In this document: positions 8,363 through 17,066 of the stretch, in pieces
Numbering within the stretch: position 1 is the first letter of the stretch
How the letters are laid out: each line of letters opens with the position of its first letter
Source: Bradyrhizobium sp. SSBR45G
GTDB lineage: Bacteria; Pseudomonadota; Alphaproteobacteria; Rhizobiales; Xanthobacteraceae
Assembly: GCF_030159255.1 (NCBI RefSeq)
Contig: NZ_BSCT01000041.1
Location: 1-64,000, forward strand
Reading direction: 5' to 3'
DNA: 64,000 nucleotides
The notes under the pieces: model-generated
Seen by the model: the letters and a program-made list of their open reading frames with translations, nothing else
What the model was told of the DNA's origin: nothing
Database searches by the model: none
Made by a program: the position numbers and the translations under genes

Positions 8363-9028
8363 TGCGAGCCGACGTCGATTCGTGAGTTGAGGGAGCGCCG
8401 AGTGCGTGATCTCTCCGCCTCGAACGACTCCGATGTAAGGTGAGTCTGTCGCGCGGAGCAAGCGAAGACGCGTTCTGCACAAGCGGAGCGATAACGGTTC
8501 AACCGGGCAGCGTGCCAATGCCGCACGATCACTCGAGGGTGTCGCACCGAATCACGCCTGCTAAACAACATGGCCGCATGCGCGAATTGCCCGTCGTGCC
8601 CGTCGGTCGAAAACAAACCACTGCGGGCGGCGAGTTCCGGCCTTTCCTGCGCCCCTCGTTTTCGAACAAGGGGCACGTCTTGCAAGCCTCGGGCGCGAGC
8701 GCGCAGCAACAGGCCGTCCTGGTGTTTTCGCAGGTGAAGCTGGTGATCACGGGCCGCACGATCTGCGTGCGATGCCATCGCGCCGCCAGCGCAAGGGGCC
8801 GGGTAAGATCGGTTCCGCTGGTATCCCTTGCGGCGGCGACACGCGCCGACGCGGGCGATTGACCCGTTGTTTACCTCTCAGGCGCGCATAATGGCGTGAC
8901 GTTGATGCAGATCAACATCGTCGAGGCGGGGGCGCCACCTATTCGACCAACGTCCAAGCGAATCACGCGTTTCTGTTGCCTCGTTCGGCGTCCCGCGAAC
9001 GGTCCTGTGCATTGTCATGGAGAATCAT
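8363..9028. other. Intergenic gap, repeat remnant
   Basis: No convincing gene. Bases 8635-8674 resemble the 3' tail of the structured repeat at 939-1306, including a GC-rich box followed by a GCCCCT/AGGGGC hairpin (8651-8656 with 8669-8674), so this may be a decayed third copy. A cysteine-rich frame at 8529-8759 (minus strand) is not supported by a good start or by coding character. Confidence 0.4.
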
Positions 9029-9463
9029 ATGAGCGAGATCGGCGTGACGGCCCTGGATCACACCGTCCAGGAAACCAACATCTGGCTGAAGGCGATCGAG
9101 CAGAGGCTGGCGCTGGCAAGCCGGCAGCAGGCCTACAACGCGCTGCGCGCCGTCCTGCATGTGCTGCGTGACCGCGTGCCGCTGGCCACCGCAGTGAACC
9201 TGGGCGCCCAGCTGCCGATGCTCATCCGCGGCATCTACTACGAAGGCTGGCATCACGCGGCGACGCCGACCAAGGACCGCCATCTCGAAGAATTCGTCGA
9301 CGACATCTTCCGCCAGCTGCCGCCGCAATTCCCGGTCGATCCGCTCAGGGCGGCGCGCGGCATCTTCGAAATCCTCTGGGAGAAGCTCGACCCCGGCGAG
9401 TTCGACAAGCTGATGGGCCATCTGCCGGTGCCATTGCGGAATCTGCGCGAGCCGGCGACGTGA
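9029..9463 (+). CDS. DUF2267-type protein
   Basis: A 144-aa all-helical soluble protein resembling the DUF2267 family. Typical features are the early VQETNIWLKAIEQ segment, RQQAYNALRAVLHVLRDR, LGAQLPMLIRGIYYEGW and a C-terminal half with repeated short helices ending PVPLRNL. The biochemical role of the family is unknown. The ATG at 9029 has a GGAG element six bases upstream; an ATG at 9017 would add four residues and lies inside the Shine-Dalgarno region. It has a second small gene 160 bases downstream in the same direction. Family call by pattern only. Confidence 0.72.
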   Translation: MSEIGVTALDHTVQETNIWLKAIEQRLALASRQQAYNALRAVLHVLRDRVPLATAVNLGAQLPMLIRGIYYEGWHHAATPTKDRHLEEFVDDIFRQLPPQFPVDPLRAARGIFEILWEKLDPGEFDKLMGHLPVPLRNLREPAT

Positions 9464-9621
9464 GCGGCTGACGTCCGGAGCACTGCGGCAGGCCCATCGG
9501 TGGGACACGGGGCCCAATCGCGATCGCGCTCCGTCGCGATTGCGGGCCCTGCCGTCACCGGGCCGCCGCAGGCTTTGGAACCTTCGCCATCCCCGAACGT
9601 CACCTTGTCGGGAGATGCCTC

Positions 9622-9810
9622 ATGGACGAGAACCGATTTGCCGAACTGCTCGGCGCCGCTGCCATCAGCGTCTGGGGCGACATGCCGCGCGATATCCAGG
9701 AAGCGTTGTTCGAGACCGCAGTCCGCGAGCACGACGATCTGCGCCACAGCCTTGCGAAATTGTTGCATGACCGTCACCCGCGCACGCAGCACCCGCCACG
9801 CCCGGCTTGA
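9622..9810 (+). CDS. Small hypothetical protein, 62 aa
   Basis: A 62-residue acidic-then-basic soluble protein (MDENRFAELLGAAAISVWGD..., ending in His/Pro/Arg-rich sequence). GGGAGA lies eight bases before the ATG. The first 50 residues look like two or three amphipathic helices similar in style to the DUF2267-type neighbour, and the two may be co-transcribed. No family recognised. Confidence 0.5.
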   Translation: MDENRFAELLGAAAISVWGDMPRDIQEALFETAVREHDDLRHSLAKLLHDRHPRTQHPPRPA

Positions 9811-10143
9811 GACCGTCCAATAGCAACGATCGTCGGCCCTAGCTGCGGCCGAAGCGCCTCGCCTAAGCAATTGGGACGGACGAGCAGCGCCATCTCCGGC
9901 GCCCGCGCAATCCGGAGCGACTGTTCCGAAATATGAGACGTCCCCGGCCGCCGCCATCACGTTGCGCCGCCGAAAGCACCGCACTGCATTCAATCGCGGC
10001 ATCATCTGCCCAACGGATGACGCGCGCGCCCCGCGACTTGGCACGGGCCGCATGGCTGCTCCCGCCGGGGATCGCTAGGCGCGGTGGAACTTAGCTGATA
10101 ACCATAGCGGCTTCCTATCGGCAGCAGAGGACAAGGACCGGAG
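9811..10143. other. Intergenic gap without identified gene
   Basis: About 330 bases with no supported gene. The last ~50 bases should carry the promoter and leader of the M20 hydrolase gene; GGACCGGAG directly precedes its ATG. I see no clear palindrome or terminator. Confidence 0.4.
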
Positions 10144-11562
10144 ATGGATAACCGCAGCGAGATCTGGCGCGGCGTCGACGCGATCAAGACCCGTTTCATC
10201 GAGCTCAGCAACCGGGTGTGGGGCATGCCCGAGGTCTGCTACACCGAGGCCCGCTCATCTGCCGAACATCTCGCCGAGCTGAAGCATCAGGGTTTTCGAA
10301 TCACCGAAAAAGTTGCCGGTATCCCCACCGCGCTGATGGGCGAGTGGGGCGACGGCGGTCCGGTGATCGCGTTCATGGGCGAATACGACGCGCTGCCCGG
10401 CCTCAGCCAGGAAGCCGGCGTCGCCGAGCACCGTCCCATCGAGACCGGAGGCCATGGCCACGGCTGCGGTCACAATCTCCTGGGCTCGGCTGCATTGCTC
10501 GCCGCCACCGCCGTGAAAGACTGGCTCGCGGCCAACAAGGTGCCGGGGCGCGTGCGCTACTACGGCTGCCCGGCCGAAGAGGGCGGCGCGGCGAAGGCCT
10601 TCATGGTCCGCTCCGGCGCATTCGAGGATGCCGACATCGCCATCACCTGGCACCCGTCGAGCTTCTGGGAAGTGGTGATGACGCCGTCGCTCGCCAACAC
10701 CCGCGCCGACTTCATCTTCACCGGCCGCACGTCGCACGCCGCGGCCTCGCCGCATCTCGGCCGCAGCGCGCTCGACGCCGTCGAGCTGATGAATGTCGGC
10801 GTCAACTACATGCGCGAGCACATGCCGAGCGATGCCCGCGTGCACTACGCGCTGCTCGACACCGGCGGCATCGCGCCCAACGTCGTTCAGGCGCATGCGC
10901 GCGTACGCTACTCGATCCGCGCCCGCGACCTGCCCGGCATGAACGAACTGGTCGGGCGCGTGCACAAGATCGCGCAAGGTGCCGCGATGATGACCGAGAC
11001 CAAGGTCGAGATGAAGATCATCTCCGCGGTCTCGAACATTCTCCCCAACACACCGCTCGAAGAGGCGCTGTACGGCATCATGGAAGAGCTCGGACCGCCG
11101 CATTTCGACGAGACCGACAAGAGCTTCGCCGGTCAGATCCAGGGGACTCTGACCGACAAGGACATCGAATCCGTCTACTACAGCATCGGCATGGAGCCGA
11201 CGAGCAAGCCGCTTGCCGACTTCCTGGTGCCGCTCGACGCCAAGCGCAATCCGCAGATCGGCTCGACCGATGTGGGCGACGTCAGCTGGGTGGTGCCGAC
11301 CGTGCAGGTCCATGCACCGACGGTGGCGATCGGAACGCCGTTCCACACCTGGCAGGTGGTCGCCCAGGGCAAGTCCCCGGGTGCGCACAAGGCCATGGTT
11401 CAGGCCGCCAAGGCGATGGCCGGTCTCGGCATCAAGGCGCTCAACGAGCCGGAACTGATCGCGGCCGCAAAGGCGGACCTGAAGAAGCGGACGTCGCGCA
11501 CGCCCTATGTCAGCCCGCTGCCTGACGATGTCGAGCCGCCGCTGCTGATGTCGGTGGCCTGA
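10144..11562 (+). CDS. abgB: M20 amidohydrolase, AbgB-like
   Basis: A 472-aa zinc-dependent M20-family hydrolase closely resembling AbgB, the p-aminobenzoyl-glutamate hydrolase subunit. Conserved landmarks include MGEYDALPGLSQEAG (about 78-92), the metal motif GHGHGCGHNLLG (about 101-112), PAEEGGAAKAFMVR (about 145-158) and STDVGDVSWVVP near the C-terminus. The lid domain between them (about 195-305) carries SPHLGRSALDAVELM. The length matches AbgB (about 480 aa). No abgA partner gene is adjacent. It is followed after 25 bases by an amidase gene in the same direction, so the pair probably form an operon for hydrolysing amide-linked compounds. The exact substrate is not visible. Confidence 0.88.
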   Translation: MDNRSEIWRGVDAIKTRFIELSNRVWGMPEVCYTEARSSAEHLAELKHQGFRITEKVAGIPTALMGEWGDGGPVIAFMGEYDALPGLSQEAGVAEHRPIETGGHGHGCGHNLLGSAALLAATAVKDWLAANKVPGRVRYYGCPAEEGGAAKAFMVRSGAFEDADIAITWHPSSFWEVVMTPSLANTRADFIFTGRTSHAAASPHLGRSALDAVELMNVGVNYMREHMPSDARVHYALLDTGGIAPNVVQAHARVRYSIRARDLPGMNELVGRVHKIAQGAAMMTETKVEMKIISAVSNILPNTPLEEALYGIMEELGPPHFDETDKSFAGQIQGTLTDKDIESVYYSIGMEPTSKPLADFLVPLDAKRNPQIGSTDVGDVSWVVPTVQVHAPTVAIGTPFHTWQVVAQGKSPGAHKAMVQAAKAMAGLGIKALNEPELIAAAKADLKKRTSRTPYVSPLPDDVEPPLLMSVA

Positions 11563-11587
11563 GAACGACGAACGGGGGAATCAGATC

Positions 11588-13153
11588 GTGGCGAAGACAA
11601 CAGCGAAGCGGCCGCCTGCAAAGGCGGCCAAGCCGAAGACGACACGTGCGGCCGCGAGCAAGGCGGGCAAGAAGAAGGCGGCGGCGAACGCCGGCGCAAA
11701 GTCCAAGACCCGGCCAAAAGCCGCGGCCCCCAAGCCGCGGCTGCCGAAGGGGCCGGTCTGGCAGTGGTCCGCGGTCGACACGGCGGTCGCGATCCGCTCC
11801 GGCGCGATCTCATCGGTCGAGGTGACGCAAGCGCATATCGCGCGCATGCATCAGGTCAATCCGAAGCTCAACGCCGTCGTCGTCGATCTCTCCGAGGACG
11901 CCCTGAAGGCGGCGCGCGCGGCCGACAAGGCGCGCGACAAGAGCGGCCTGCTGCATGGCGTGCCCGTGACGATCAAGGAGAATGTCGACTACGAGGGACG
12001 GCCGAATCCCAACGGCGTTCCGGCGCAGATGGGCATCATCGCGCCGTCGGACGCGCCCGTCGTGCGCAACCTCAGGAAGGCCGGCGCGATCGTGCTCGGC
12101 CTCACCAACACGCCGGAATTCTCGTTCCGCGGCTTCACCGACAACCCGCTGCACGGACTGACGTTGAATCCTTGGGATCCGGAGATCACCTGCGGCGGCT
12201 CGTCGGGCGGCGCCGGCAGCGCCGTTGCAGCAGGTATCGGCACCATCGCGCACGGCAACGACATCGGCGGTTCGCTGCGCTGGCCGGCGCATTGCAACGG
12301 CATCGTGACGATCAAGCCGACGCAGGGTCGCATCCCGGCCTATAATGAAAGCGCCGCGACCGAGCGGCCGATGCTGGCGCATCTGATGTCGTCGCAGGGC
12401 CCGCTGGCGCGCAGCGTCGCCGATGTGAGGCTGGCGCTCGACGTGATGAGCCGGCGCGATCCGCGCGATCCCTGGTGGGTGCCGGCCCCGCTCGAAGGCG
12501 AGAAACCGAGGCGGCCGATCAAGGTTGCGCTCGCCAAAATCCCGGATGACATGGAGGTCGATCCCGCCGTGAACGCGGCACTTCGGCAGGCAGCCGATCA
12601 TCTGGAGCGCTCGGGCTACCGGGTCAGCGAAGTCGAGGTCCCCGACATCTCCGGCGTTTGGCAGACCTGGTGCGATGTCATCACCACGGAAGTCGTCGTG
12701 ATGCAGGAGGCCAAGATGCTGGCCGTCACCTCCGAGGACTTCCACAAGGCCTGGGGCGGCATGCGGGCGAAGGCCGAGATCCTTGATCTCGCCGGCTGGA
12801 TGAACGCGACGGCGCAGCGTTCGACGCATATCCGCGCCTGGCAGCTGTTCTTCGAGGAGTACCCGGTGGTGCTGGCGCCGACCACGGTCAAGCCGACGCC
12901 GGGTCCGCGCGACGATGCGGTGAGCGCCGAGCGCGTGCGCGAGATCTTCTTCAACGAGATCCGCTTCATCTCGGCGATCAACGTGCTCGGCCTGCCCGGC
13001 GCCGTCGTGCCGGTCGCGGTTCACAATGGGCAGCCGATCGGCGTGCAGCTGATCGCCGGCCGCTACCGCGAGGACCTCGCGCTCGATGCCGCCGCAGCGA
13101 TCGAGAAGCGCGCGGGAATGCTGGTACGGCAGCTCTGGGAACGGATGGCCTAG
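11588..13153 (+). CDS. Amidase with Lys/Ala-rich N-terminal tail
   Basis: A 521-aa protein in two parts. Residues 1-55 are a Lys/Ala/Pro-rich low-complexity tail resembling the tails of bacterial H1-like proteins. Residues 56-521 are an amidase-signature enzyme with the catalytic triad Lys in VPVTIKENVD, cis-Ser in CGGSSGGAGS and nucleophile Ser in DIGGSLRWPAHCNG. It would hydrolyse a carboxamide to acid and ammonia. The GTG start at 11588 begins the tail directly; no internal start near residue 55 is evident. A 12-bp terminator hairpin follows the stop. It probably forms an operon with the AbgB-like gene upstream. The enzyme class is secure; the role of the tail is unknown. Confidence 0.9.
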   Translation: MAKTTAKRPPAKAAKPKTTRAAASKAGKKKAAANAGAKSKTRPKAAAPKPRLPKGPVWQWSAVDTAVAIRSGAISSVEVTQAHIARMHQVNPKLNAVVVDLSEDALKAARAADKARDKSGLLHGVPVTIKENVDYEGRPNPNGVPAQMGIIAPSDAPVVRNLRKAGAIVLGLTNTPEFSFRGFTDNPLHGLTLNPWDPEITCGGSSGGAGSAVAAGIGTIAHGNDIGGSLRWPAHCNGIVTIKPTQGRIPAYNESAATERPMLAHLMSSQGPLARSVADVRLALDVMSRRDPRDPWWVPAPLEGEKPRRPIKVALAKIPDDMEVDPAVNAALRQAADHLERSGYRVSEVEVPDISGVWQTWCDVITTEVVVMQEAKMLAVTSEDFHKAWGGMRAKAEILDLAGWMNATAQRSTHIRAWQLFFEEYPVVLAPTTVKPTPGPRDDAVSAERVREIFFNEIRFISAINVLGLPGAVVPVAVHNGQPIGVQLIAGRYREDLALDAAAAIEKRAGMLVRQLWERMA

Positions 13154-13159
13154 TCTCAC

Positions 13160-13191
13160 GACGGCCCGAGGATCAAGCGCCTCGGGCCGTC
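13160..13191 (+). terminator. Terminator hairpin after amidase
   Basis: A perfect 12-bp stem (GACGGCCCGAGG with CCTCGGGCCGTC) and an 8-nt loop lie six bases after the amidase stop. There is only a weak T run downstream, so termination may be partial. Confidence 0.75.
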
Positions 13192-13301
13192 GCGTTTGCG
13201 ACACCGCGCCGCATCGATTGTCCAAAGTCGAACATTCACACGCATCGCGCTGGCACGAAGCGGCCATCGTGTTGACGGGAACGGGCCGAGCTGTCTATTC
13301 T

Positions 13302-13323
13302 GATATATACGAATGGATATAGC
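13302..13323 (+). promoter_or_regulatory. Putative ModE-type Mo box upstream of modA
   Basis: GATATATA-N6-GATATAGC is an imperfect 8-6-8 palindrome 73 bases before the modA ATG. Its geometry and TATA-rich half-sites resemble ModE boxes, and it matches a second site at 16022-16043 in the same cluster. ModE with molybdate would repress here; that role is inferred. Confidence 0.55.
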
Positions 13324-13395
13324 ATGACCTCGGCCCTGGCCGATGCGACGGAATAGGACTTGCAATTCACCGATCCGAGCCCCCTCGAGGTGGAT

Positions 13396-14181
13396 ATGAA
13401 CAAGGACAATGTGATGAGATCGATGCGCTTCGCCACCGCCGCTCTGTGCGCGGCCGTTGCCCTATTGAGCGTCGCGAATGCGTTCGCAGCCAGCGCCAAC
13501 GTCGCCGTCGCCGCCAATTTCACTGAGCCGGCGAAGGAGATCGCGAGCCTGTTCAAGGCCAAGACCGGACACGAAGTGGTGCTGAGCTTCGGCTCGTCCG
13601 GGCAGTTCTACACCCAGATCAAGGAGAACGCGCCCTTCGCGATCCTGCTCTCCGCTGACGACGAGCGGCCGAAGAAGCTGGTCGACGACGGACTCGGCGT
13701 CGCCGACAGCCGCTTCACCTATGCGATCGGCAAGCTCGTGCTGTGGAGCAAGGATCCAAGCATGGTCAAGGGTGAGGAGACCCTGAAGGCGAATGCGTTC
13801 AACAAGCTGTCGATCGCCAATCCGACCGCCGCCCCCTATGGCGCCGCCGCGATCGAAGCACTCAAGGCGCTGAAGCTCTATGAGGCGATCCAGCCCAAGA
13901 TCGTCCAGGGCAACACCATCTCGCAGGCGTTCCAGTTCGTCGACACCGGCAATGCCGAGGTGGGCTTCGTGGCGCTGTCGCAGCTGATGCCGAATGCGGG
14001 CGGCTCGCGCTGGCTGGTGCCGCAGAGTCTCTATACGGAGATCCGTCAGGATGCCGTGCTGCTGAAGGCGTCCGCCAGCAACGAGGCGGCCATCGCGTTC
14101 CTGACCTTCCTCAAGAGCCCGGAAGCCCGTGCCGTCATCGAGAAGTTCGGCTATGCTCTGGATCCCAAGTCGGGCACCTGA
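13396..14181 (+). CDS. modA: Molybdate ABC transporter binding protein ModA
   Basis: A 261-aa periplasmic molybdate-binding protein. A signal peptide (about 1-30, ending VANAFAAS) is followed by the ModA opening ANVAVAANFTEPAKEIASLF, then a FGSSGQFYTQIKENAPF segment that supplies oxyanion ligands (Ser residues), IANPTAAPYGAAAIEAL, and TGNAEVGFVALSQL. I chose ATG 13396 with GAGGTGG just upstream; a TTG at 13360 and an ATG at 13414 are alternatives. It is the first gene of modABC, with modB 26 bases downstream and a Mo-box-like palindrome upstream. Molybdate imported here would feed the xanthine dehydrogenase encoded at 36-39.5 kb. Confidence 0.95.
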   Translation: MNKDNVMRSMRFATAALCAAVALLSVANAFAASANVAVAANFTEPAKEIASLFKAKTGHEVVLSFGSSGQFYTQIKENAPFAILLSADDERPKKLVDDGLGVADSRFTYAIGKLVLWSKDPSMVKGEETLKANAFNKLSIANPTAAPYGAAAIEALKALKLYEAIQPKIVQGNTISQAFQFVDTGNAEVGFVALSQLMPNAGGSRWLVPQSLYTEIRQDAVLLKASASNEAAIAFLTFLKSPEARAVIEKFGYALDPKSGT

Positions 14182-14207
14182 GCTCTCGCATCGATGAAGC
14201 GCCAAGG

Positions 14208-14897
14208 ATGAACCTCCACGTCTCGGCCGACATCTGGCAACCGGTCCGGCTGACCCTCGAACTCGCGGCGCTCACGACCGTCATCCTGATGATCGTGGGC
14301 ACGCCGATCGCGTGGTGGCTGGCGCGGTCACGGGCGTGGTGGAAGGAGGCCGTCGCGGCGCTGGTGGCGATCCCGCTGGTGCTGCCACCGACCGTGCTCG
14401 GGTTCTATCTGCTGGTGGCACTCGGCCCCAGCGGCCCCGGCGGGGCGCTGGCCTCGCTGTGGGGCGCGCGCACGCTGGCCTTCACATTCCCCGGCCTCGT
14501 GATCGGCTCGGTGCTGTTCTCGATGCCGTTCGTGGTGCAGCCGATCCGCAATGCGTTCGAGGCGATGGGCGAGAAGCCGATGGAGGCAGCGGCCACCCTG
14601 CGGGCCTCGCCGTGGCGCGCGTTCTGGACCATCGCCGTGCCGCTGGCGAGCCCGGGTTTCCTCACCGGCGCGATCCTCGGCTTCGCCCACACGGTGGGCG
14701 AGTTCGGCGTCGTGCTGATGATCGGCGGCAACATTCCCGGCAAGACCAAGGTGCTGTCGGTTGCGATCTACGACTATGTCGAGACCTCGCAATGGACCGA
14801 AGCCTCCGTGCTCGCGCTCGGCATGGTCGTGTTCTCGTTCTCGGTCATTCTCACGATGATGCTGATCGAGAAGAAGATGACGAAAAGCGCGTCATGA
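14208..14897 (+). CDS. modB: Molybdate ABC transporter permease ModB
   Basis: A 229-aa inner-membrane permease with five or six transmembrane helices. The ModB/CysT-type EAA loop is in EAAATLRASPWRAFWTIAVPLASPG (about residues 125-150), followed by the typical AHTVGEFGVVLMIGGNIPGKT segment. The length is normal for ModB. The stop overlaps the modC start as ATGA, giving tight coupling. Confidence 0.95.
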   Translation: MNLHVSADIWQPVRLTLELAALTTVILMIVGTPIAWWLARSRAWWKEAVAALVAIPLVLPPTVLGFYLLVALGPSGPGGALASLWGARTLAFTFPGLVIGSVLFSMPFVVQPIRNAFEAMGEKPMEAAATLRASPWRAFWTIAVPLASPGFLTGAILGFAHTVGEFGVVLMIGGNIPGKTKVLSVAIYDYVETSQWTEASVLALGMVVFSFSVILTMMLIEKKMTKSAS

Positions 14898-15988
14898 GCA
14901 GCGTCAAGGTCGATTTCCGCGGCACGCTCGGACGCTTCGAGCTGAATGCGCGCTTTGAAGTGCCGGCGCGCGGGGTGACCGCGATCTTCGGCCCATCCGG
15001 CTGCGGCAAGACCGCCGTCATGCGCTGCATTGCCGGGCTGAACCGCCTGGACGGGCTGTGCTCCGTCGCCGGCGACGTCTGGCAGGACGACAAGACCTTC
15101 CGCCCCGTGCACCAGCGCCCGATCGGCTACGTGTTTCAGGAAGCCAATCTGTTTCCGCACCTCTCGGTCCGCCGCAATCTGATGTACGGCCATCCCGGTC
15201 AAAGCAGCGCAGCCGCGATCAGCTTCGATGAGATCGTAGCTCTGCTCGGCATCACCAAGCTGCTCGATCGTTCCCCGCGCCATCTCTCCGGCGGCGAGCG
15301 GCAGCGCGTCGCGATCGGCCGCGCCCTGCTCAGCCAGCCAAAGCTCCTGCTGATGGACGAGCCGCTGTCGGCGCTCGACCAGATGACGAAGGACGAGATC
15401 CTGCCCTATCTGGAGCGGCTGCATGCCGCGCTCGATCTGCCGATCCTCTACATCAGCCACGACATCGCCGAGGTCGAGCGGCTCGCCGATGAGCTGGTGC
15501 TGATGCGCAGCGGCATGGTGCTGGCCTGCGGCCCGCTGTCGGAGCTCCAGGCCGACCTGTCGCTGCCGCTCGCGCTGTCGCGCGATGCCGCCGTCAGCCT
15601 CGATGCAACCGTCATGGCGCAGGACGCGGTGGACGGCATGGCGACGCTGGCGGTGCCGGGCGGGCAGTTCCTGCTGCCGGCGGAGCCGCTCGCGTCCGGG
15701 ACCAAGCGCCGCCTGCGCGTCCTCGCCGATGACGTCAGCCTCGCGCTGGAAACGCCGAGCCGCAGCACCATCGTCAACGTGCTCAGGGCGAAGATCCTGG
15801 AGATCCGCAGCCAGTCGGACCACCGCGTCACCGCCCTGCTCGGCCTCGGCGAGGACGGCGAAGGCGCTCGGCTGCTGTCGCGCGTCACCCAGCGCTCGTG
15901 GAACGAGCTCGGCCTGCAGGCGGGACTTTCCGTCTACGCCCAGGTCAAGGGCGTCGCGCTGGTCCGCCGCGAAGAGCCCGCCGCCTGA
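14894..15988 (+). CDS. modC: Molybdate ABC transporter ATPase ModC
   Basis: A 364-aa ABC ATPase with an N-terminal nucleotide-binding domain (Walker A FGPSGCGKTAV about 33-43, signature LSGGERQR, Walker B LLLMDEPLSALDQ, switch His in YISHDIAE) and a C-terminal molybdate-binding TOBE domain (about 290-360, ending in YAQVKGVALV). The length is typical of full ModC. The start overlaps the modB stop. A second ModC-type C-terminal region without an ATPase occurs 2 kb downstream on the other strand. Confidence 0.95.
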   Translation: MSSVKVDFRGTLGRFELNARFEVPARGVTAIFGPSGCGKTAVMRCIAGLNRLDGLCSVAGDVWQDDKTFRPVHQRPIGYVFQEANLFPHLSVRRNLMYGHPGQSSAAAISFDEIVALLGITKLLDRSPRHLSGGERQRVAIGRALLSQPKLLLMDEPLSALDQMTKDEILPYLERLHAALDLPILYISHDIAEVERLADELVLMRSGMVLACGPLSELQADLSLPLALSRDAAVSLDATVMAQDAVDGMATLAVPGGQFLLPAEPLASGTKRRLRVLADDVSLALETPSRSTIVNVLRAKILEIRSQSDHRVTALLGLGEDGEGARLLSRVTQRSWNELGLQAGLSVYAQVKGVALVRREEPAA

Positions 15989-16021
15989 TCGGCCCCGACG
16001 GCATCCGCAAAATCGGACGAT

Positions 16022-16043
16022 GTTGTATACGCGACAATATAGC
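16022..16043 (+). promoter_or_regulatory. Putative ModE-type Mo box before the maturation operon
   Basis: GTTGTATA-N6-AATATAGC is an 8-6-8 imperfect palindrome 149 bases before the next ATG. It has the same geometry and right half-site style as the site upstream of modA. A weaker copy with the same spacing (GTTATATC-N6-AATACAGG, 16051-16072) follows. Together they suggest a molybdate-responsive promoter for 16192-18076. Confidence 0.6.
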
Positions 16044-16191
16044 GCCTGATGTTATATCTTAAACAATACAGGTTCGGATCGTTCGGAATACGGCCTGCCT
16101 TGGATTCCTGAAGGTAATGAAGCAGTTGACCGGCGAACAGCCGACTGGCCCGCCGCTTGCTCATTCGGTTTGGCAACACGAGGTCATCAGC

Positions 16192-17055
16192 ATGAACGCC
16201 GCCGCCGTCACCTGGCATCCTAACGCACCTAGACCGCTTGCGCTGGTGCTGGGCACCAATGAGATCGCCTCCGCCGTTGCGGCGAAGCTGAGCGACGCCC
16301 GTTTCGCGATCGTGCTCTGTCACGACGCATTCCCGCCGGTGATCCGTCGTGGCATGGCGTTCCATGACGTCCTGTTCGGTGAGGCCCGCGACGTCGACGG
16401 TGTGATCGGCTGCCGCGCCGAGAGCATCGCCGACGTCGTTCGGATTCATCGCGAGCCCGGCCAGGTCGCCGTCACCGGAATGCATCTCACCGACATCATC
16501 GCCTTCCGCTATCCTGCTGTCATCGTCGACGCACGCATGCAGAAGCATGTCGTCACGCCCGATCTGCGCGGCGTGGCGGGCATCGCCGTCGGCGTCGGCC
16601 CTCGCTTTGCGATCGGGCACAATTGCGACATCGCGATCGAGACACATCCTTGCGAGACCGGCGCAATCCTCGCGCACGGCACCACGCGCAACGCCGACGG
16701 CAAGGCGCGCGATCTCGGCGGCGCCGGGCGCGAGCGCTTCGTCTATTCGGATCAAGAGGCCGTGTGGCACACGCCGCTCGACATCGGCACCCGCGTCTAC
16801 AAGGGGATGCAGTTGGGCTCGCTCGGCGGCATGCCGGTGCTCGCGCCGCTCGACGGCGCGTTGCGCGGCATCGCGCGCGACGGCGTGCGCGTGCCCACCA
16901 ATGTCAAGCTGCTCGAGATCGATCCGCGCGGCCGTCACGCCGCCTGGACCGGCACCGATGAGCGCGGCCAGGCGATCGCGGCGAGCGTCGCGTCGGCCGT
17001 TCACGAGATCATGCAAACCGGTCGGAAGGCGGGCCGCGTCTCCGCCATCGTGTGA
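16192..17055 (+). CDS. EF2563-like molybdenum hydroxylase maturation protein
   Basis: A 287-aa protein resembling the EF2563/YqeB family associated with selenium-dependent and other molybdenum hydroxylases. An N-terminal Rossmann-like region (PLALVLGTNEIASAVAAKL) is followed by VVIDARM-type segments (AVIVDARMQKH), VGVGPRFAIGHNCDIAIET, and a C-terminal biotinyl-like part around TPLDIGTRVYKGMQLGSLGGMPVLAPLDGALRGI. Such proteins are thought to help prepare the molybdenum cofactor for xanthine dehydrogenase-type enzymes. ATG 16192 has GAGGT upstream; ATG 16117 would add 25 residues unlike the family. The next gene starts immediately after, with AGGAGG at the stop codon. Family assignment is by pattern; the role is inference from the molybdenum context. 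Confidence 0.75.
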   Translation: MNAAAVTWHPNAPRPLALVLGTNEIASAVAAKLSDARFAIVLCHDAFPPVIRRGMAFHDVLFGEARDVDGVIGCRAESIADVVRIHREPGQVAVTGMHLTDIIAFRYPAVIVDARMQKHVVTPDLRGVAGIAVGVGPRFAIGHNCDIAIETHPCETGAILAHGTTRNADGKARDLGGAGRERFVYSDQEAVWHTPLDIGTRVYKGMQLGSLGGMPVLAPLDGALRGIARDGVRVPTNVKLLEIDPRGRHAAWTGTDERGQAIAASVASAVHEIMQTGRKAGRVSAIV

Positions 17056-17066
17056 GGAGGACTGCC

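Noticed and set aside
8529..8759. Cysteine-rich 76-residue frame (ten Cys) on the minus strand
   Set aside because: No good ribosome-binding site, no known family, and part of it overlaps a likely repeat remnant. I kept it out of the gene list.
8440..8862. 140-codon plus-strand frame in the 8.4-8.9 kb gap
   Set aside because: Weak start, low-complexity composition, overlaps repeat-like sequence.
13360..13395. TTG start for modA
   Set aside because: ATG 13396 has a better Shine-Dalgarno element and keeps a normal signal-peptide length.
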